A DNA stretch of 9,741 nucleotides from JANRKT01 sp033763355 (lineage in GTDB: Bacteria; Bacteroidota; Bacteroidia; Chitinophagales; Chitinophagaceae), in assembly GCA_033763355.1 (NCBI GenBank), contig JANRKT010000285.1:1-9741 (forward strand). The letters run 5' to 3'. The position numbers were made by a program, and so were the translations under genes. The notes beneath the pieces are model-generated. The model was not told the DNA's origin, searched no databases, and saw only the letters and a list, made by a program, of their open reading frames with translations. Shown one piece after another: positions 7,489 to 9,741 of the stretch. Position 1 is the first letter of the stretch; each line of letters opens with the position of its first letter.

Positions 7489-8436
7489 CTATTTACTCAA
7501 TTCAGCTTCTAATTTTTTTACCGCCATAAACGCTTTTATCCAGTCCCATGTTTTTTTTATGCCATCTTCAAGCCCGGTGGAAACAGCAATGCCGGTTGCT
7601 GCAATAATTTTTTTGTTATCCAGCACATTTCTTTTCACATCAAACGGTCTTTCAGAAAGATATTGAAGGTTGAGCTGATGTTCGCCTGCCAATACTTCCT
7701 GTATAATACTTAATATATCAGCAATTGAATATCCTTTTCCCGAACCTGCATTATATATTTCACCGTTTTCGCCCCTGTCAATTACCGCCATTAACCACTG
7801 CAGGAAGTCATCTATAAAAACATAGTCACGTATATTATCACCCTTGCCATAAATCTTTACGGGGCTGTTGTTGTATGCCGCACCCAATGCTGTAGCTACA
7901 ATGCCCTGCCCCCGGAAAGGTATTTGCCAGGGGCCATACACATTGGATGGCCTGAGGATATTAAAGCTGATTTTGTTAAGTGAACAAAACATGCTTACAT
8001 ATTTTTCAGACGCCAGTTTGGTAACGCCGTAATTGGATATGGGGTCTGTTGCATGCAGTTCATTGATGCGCTCATCATTTGTTTTTCCATATACCGTGCC
8101 GCCGGATGAGATATAAATGTATTTGCCCGTCTTGACATTTCTTGCAAACCTGAGATTGTCCACAATCAGGTTCAGGTTATCAGAAAATTCTTTACCGGGG
8201 TCAAGAATATTGGTATTGGATACAGAGGTATAAGAAAGGTCAATGATAATATTGGATGTGCCCCCGAGAAATGCGGCTATTTCATCCAGTGTATATTCCT
8301 GAACAGAATAATATTTTTCTGTACCAGCGGGCTGGTGCTCTTCTGACCGGCCGATAACTATAACAGCTTCGTTATACAGGTAATGGCACAATGCCCTGCC
8401 TATAAAACCGCCGCCGCCAATGATGATATATGTAAA
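7489..8436 (-). CDS. NAD-dependent sugar epimerase/dehydratase (extended SDR), start codon unresolved
   Basis: Nucleotide-sugar epimerase or dehydratase of about 315 residues. The cofactor loop IIIGGGGFIGRA is encoded at about 8427-8392; YISSGGTVYG supplies the catalytic serine/threonine region, NYGVTKLASEKY the YxxxK pair, and LRPSNVYGP and RDYVFIDDF are typical of GalE/WbpP-like enzymes. The first standard start in frame is a TTG at 8391, which would remove the whole glycine-rich loop. Upstream the frame stays open to a TAG at 8490-8488 but has no ATG, GTG or TTG. The given end (8436) is where homology would place the first residue, two codons before YIIIGG. A start at an ATC/ATT codon near 8427, or a damaged start, are both possible. 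The substrate is unknown; the context suggests a sugar precursor for the same glycan. Confidence 0.8.
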   Translation of the reverse strand, partial: FTYIIIGGGGFIGRALCHYLYNEAVIVIGRSEEHQPAGTEKYYSVQEYTLDEIAAFLGGTSNIIIDLSYTSVSNTNILDPGKEFSDNLNLIVDNLRFARNVKTGKYIYISSGGTVYGKTNDERINELHATDPISNYGVTKLASEKYVSMFCSLNKISFNILRPSNVYGPWQIPFRGQGIVATALGAAYNNSPVKIYGKGDNIRDYVFIDDFLQWLMAVIDRGENGEIYNAGSGKGYSIADILSIIQEVLAGEHQLNLQYLSERPFDVKRNVLDNKKIIAATGIAVSTGLEDGIKKTWDWIKAFMAVKKLEAELSK

Positions 8437-8487
8437 TTTCCCGGGGATAAGAGTGGGATTTATCGAACCGGTTTTAACAGAAAAGCG

Positions 8488-8658
8488 CTATGCCTGCTGT
8501 TTCGCGGAAACATGAAACTTATTACGGTATTTTTTTTGAACCTGCTCCAGCTTTTTTAAGAACCCCATTGGGTTTGAGTTATACAAATCACTTAACTCCT
8601 CACGCCGTTTTCGCATGAAGTCAACTGCTTTAAAGGATTTCAATTTTTCATTTTTCAT
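8488..8658 (-). CDS. small basic protein, 56 aa, possible partner of the PIN protein
   Basis: ORF from ATG (8658-8656) to TAG (8490-8488). Its ATG overlaps the TGA of the PIN frame as ATGA, the usual sign of coupled translation. The product is hydrophilic and rich in lysine and arginine, with no cysteine; KAVDFMRKRREELSDLY (10-26) and FLKKLEQVQKKYRNKF (33-48) look like two amphipathic helices. From memory, short proteins with a VDFMRKxRDE-like segment occur beside PIN genes of the LDTSIFGGYF type, so an antitoxin or accessory role is a reasonable inference, but not proven. Antitoxins usually lie upstream of the toxin; here the order is reversed. It is in the same frame as the following epimerase, separated only by the TAG and about 18 codons. 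Confidence 0.6.
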   Translation of the reverse strand: MKNEKLKSFKAVDFMRKRREELSDLYNSNPMGFLKKLEQVQKKYRNKFHVSAKQQA

Positions 8659-9122
8659 AATGCCACTATTTCTCTTGGGCTCCGGATATCAATAACCTGG
8701 TGCCCGTATTTCAAATTTACCGAATTATATAATCTTATACGGTTAAGATTTACAATATGTTTAAAATTCCAACTGGTCACCACATCCACTTTATTGATTG
8801 TGGCCGCATCAATATGAAGGGCGTCAGACTGATATTTGGGTGTAATAATTTTTTCCTTAATGTATTTGCCTGCAAGACTTATACAGGAAGCGTCAATTGA
8901 AACAAATTCAGCGTTAGCGCTAATAACCTTGTCTGCAAGTCGCCTGACCTGTTCCGGTGCATTCTCAAGCTCTGCAAGAGTGAGGTCTGCAACAACGGCT
9001 GTATAAATGCCGTCAAATATTTCCTGAACCAGCTTTTCAGTCCATAACTTAAACTCTGCTTCAAAATATCCACCGAAAATTGATGTATCCAGGTATAGCT
9101 TCGCTTAAACAGTTTGAAGCAT
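8655..9122 (-). pseudogene. PIN-domain (VapC-like) ribonuclease gene with disrupted 5' end
   Basis: Reading backwards from the TGA at 8657-8655 gives 149 sense codons up to 9104. The segment has every PIN landmark: KLYLDTSIFGGYF with the first acidic residue, TLAELENAP with the conserved Glu, QSDALHIDAA with the next Asp, and VVTSWNFKHIVNLNRIR, ending IDIRSPREIVAL as in this VapC-like subfamily. The frame contains no methionine. Just before the domain is TAA (9107-9105), and five codons further up an ATG (9122) with GGAAAG 10 nt upstream. One A-to-T change (AAA to TAA) at codon 6 would explain the break; a lost start codon is the alternative. No ATG, GTG or TTG lies between the TAA and the LDTS motif. 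PIN proteins are Mg-dependent RNases, often toxins. The gene sits 52 nt after the hisH stop. Confidence 0.7.
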
Positions 9123-9174
9123 TTCAAATATGCTTTCCAATAATCTTAATACCGTTGCTGATTTGTGGCAAACA

Positions 9175-9741
9175 TTAATACTTGTTCACAAAATTACTCA
9201 GCAGTTGCATCCCGAACTTGTGGCTCTTCTCCGGGTGAAACTGCACACCGGCAATGTGGTCATGCCCTATTGCAGCAGAGAATCTGTAGCCGTATTCTGC
9301 CGAAGCCAGTTCATCTGAAGCATTGTTTAGTTTGGGATGATAAGAGTGTACGAAATAAAACCGCGGCTGCTCAGGCATATTACTGAACAAAGGAATTTCA
9401 GTTGCCGTATATACATCGCTCCATCCCATGTGCGGAATCTTAAACCCTGCAGGCATTTCATTTTGCCGGAAGCGGATGATGCGGCCTTTTACCCAACCCA
9501 AGCCAGGCAGTTCACCTTCTTCACTTCCTTCAGTAAGCAATTGCATGCCTACACAAATGCCAAGCACCGGTGTTTTTTGTTCCAGCACTTTTTTATTGAG
9601 CAATGGTATTAACCCTGACTGCTTCAATTTTCCGGCACATGCATCAAAAGCGCCAACACCGGGGAGTATAAGTTTATCTGCTTTTTCAATATCCTCTTCC
9701 TTTGAAGAAATCAATGCAGGCACTCCTATTTTCTTCAGCAT
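9175..9741 (-). CDS. hisH: HisH-type glutamine amidotransferase subunit (N-terminus outside window)
   Basis: Class I glutamine amidotransferase that releases ammonia from glutamine for its partner barrel protein HisF. The visible 188 residues lack roughly the first 16-18 of a ~205-residue family; the methionine at the right edge is internal, lying just before LKKIGVPA. LPGVGAF (26-32) is the oxyanion-side motif. The catalytic triad is C63 in GICVGMQLL, with H169 and E171 in FHPEKSH. The HSYHP segment (132-136) is also typical. No other histidine genes are visible, while a HisF paralogue and a WbpG-type enzyme follow, so its role is probably in making an acetamidino sugar. The HisF partner is about 1.8 kb downstream, separated by the PIN pair and the epimerase, which is unusual for this normally adjacent pair. 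Confidence 0.93.
   Translation of the reverse strand: MLKKIGVPALISSKEEDIEKADKLILPGVGAFDACAGKLKQSGLIPLLNKKVLEQKTPVLGICVGMQLLTEGSEEGELPGLGWVKGRIIRFRQNEMPAGFKIPHMGWSDVYTATEIPLFSNMPEQPRFYFVHSYHPKLNNASDELASAEYGYRFSAAIGHDHIAGVQFHPEKSHKFGMQLLSNFVNKY

Noticed and set aside
8391..8393. TTG at 8391-8389 as start of the epimerase
   Set aside because: It would delete the GGGGFIG cofactor loop encoded directly upstream in the same frame, which the enzyme needs.
9098..9112. Programmed -1 frameshift joining the TTG-started frame at 9127 to the PIN frame
   Set aside because: The bases GTTTAAG do not form an X XXY YYZ slippery site in the zero frame, and re-reading would place a TAA in the A site. A simple mutation is more likely.
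8879..9127. 82-residue minus-strand ORF starting with TTG across the PIN region
   Set aside because: It is the wrong frame of the PIN gene: the neighbouring frame carries the full set of PIN motifs, this one none.
9105..9174. Bacteroidota-type promoter (TTTG plus TAnnTTTG) in the hisH-PIN gap
   Set aside because: TTTG and a near-match CATATTTG are present, but the spacing (36 nt) is far from the usual ~20 nt and the -7 element has a mismatch.
1..9741. CRISPR arrays, tRNA genes, insertion sequences, attachment sites
   Set aside because: No regularly spaced direct repeats, cloverleaf-like segments, transposase motifs or paired terminal repeats were seen by eye.

Overview
The window is an almost gapless minus-strand run of cell-surface polysaccharide (O-antigen or capsule type) genes. 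It most likely comes from a member of the Bacteroidota, possibly a Chitinophagaceae-like organism. The basis is AT-rich DNA, few clear Shine-Dalgarno sites, a dispersed-repeat style common in that phylum, and the general look of the proteins. No rRNA or marker gene confirms this. All real genes read right to left; no convincing plus-strand gene was seen.

In the direction of transcription, region 1 (about 9741-7489) holds the C-terminal ~90% of a HisH-type glutamine amidotransferase, a broken PIN-domain (VapC-like) gene, a 56-residue ORF that overlaps the PIN gene by ATGA, and an NAD-dependent epimerase whose Rossmann loop lies upstream of any usual start codon. Region 2 (7480-5470) starts with a short imperfect inverted repeat. 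It continues with a HisF paralogue that lacks the first catalytic aspartate and a WbpG/PseA-type N-acetyl sugar amidotransferase. HisH, HisF and WbpG together form the known ammonia-channelling set that turns an acetamido group on a nucleotide sugar into an acetamidino group, so HisH and HisF here are probably not histidine-biosynthesis enzymes.

Region 3 (5468-4284) is a family 61 glycosyltransferase. Region 4 (4270-231) is a CDP-3,6-dideoxyhexose module: RfbF (CDP-glucose synthesis), RfbG (4,6-dehydratase), an RfbJ/RfbS-like reductase and RfbH (3-dehydratase with an intact iron-sulfur motif). The RfbI-type reductase partner of RfbH is not in the window. Region 5 (216-1) is the N-terminal part of a Gfo/Idh/MocA oxidoreductase that runs off the left edge.

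From hisF to the left edge, gaps are 14 nt or less and one pair overlaps by 8 nt, so these genes very probably form one transcript. The predicted glycan would contain both an acetamidino sugar and a 3,6-dideoxyhexose. I see no wholly new system. The most unusual part is the toxin-like pair at 8488-9122, where two neighbouring coding frames (PIN and epimerase) lack a usable start.
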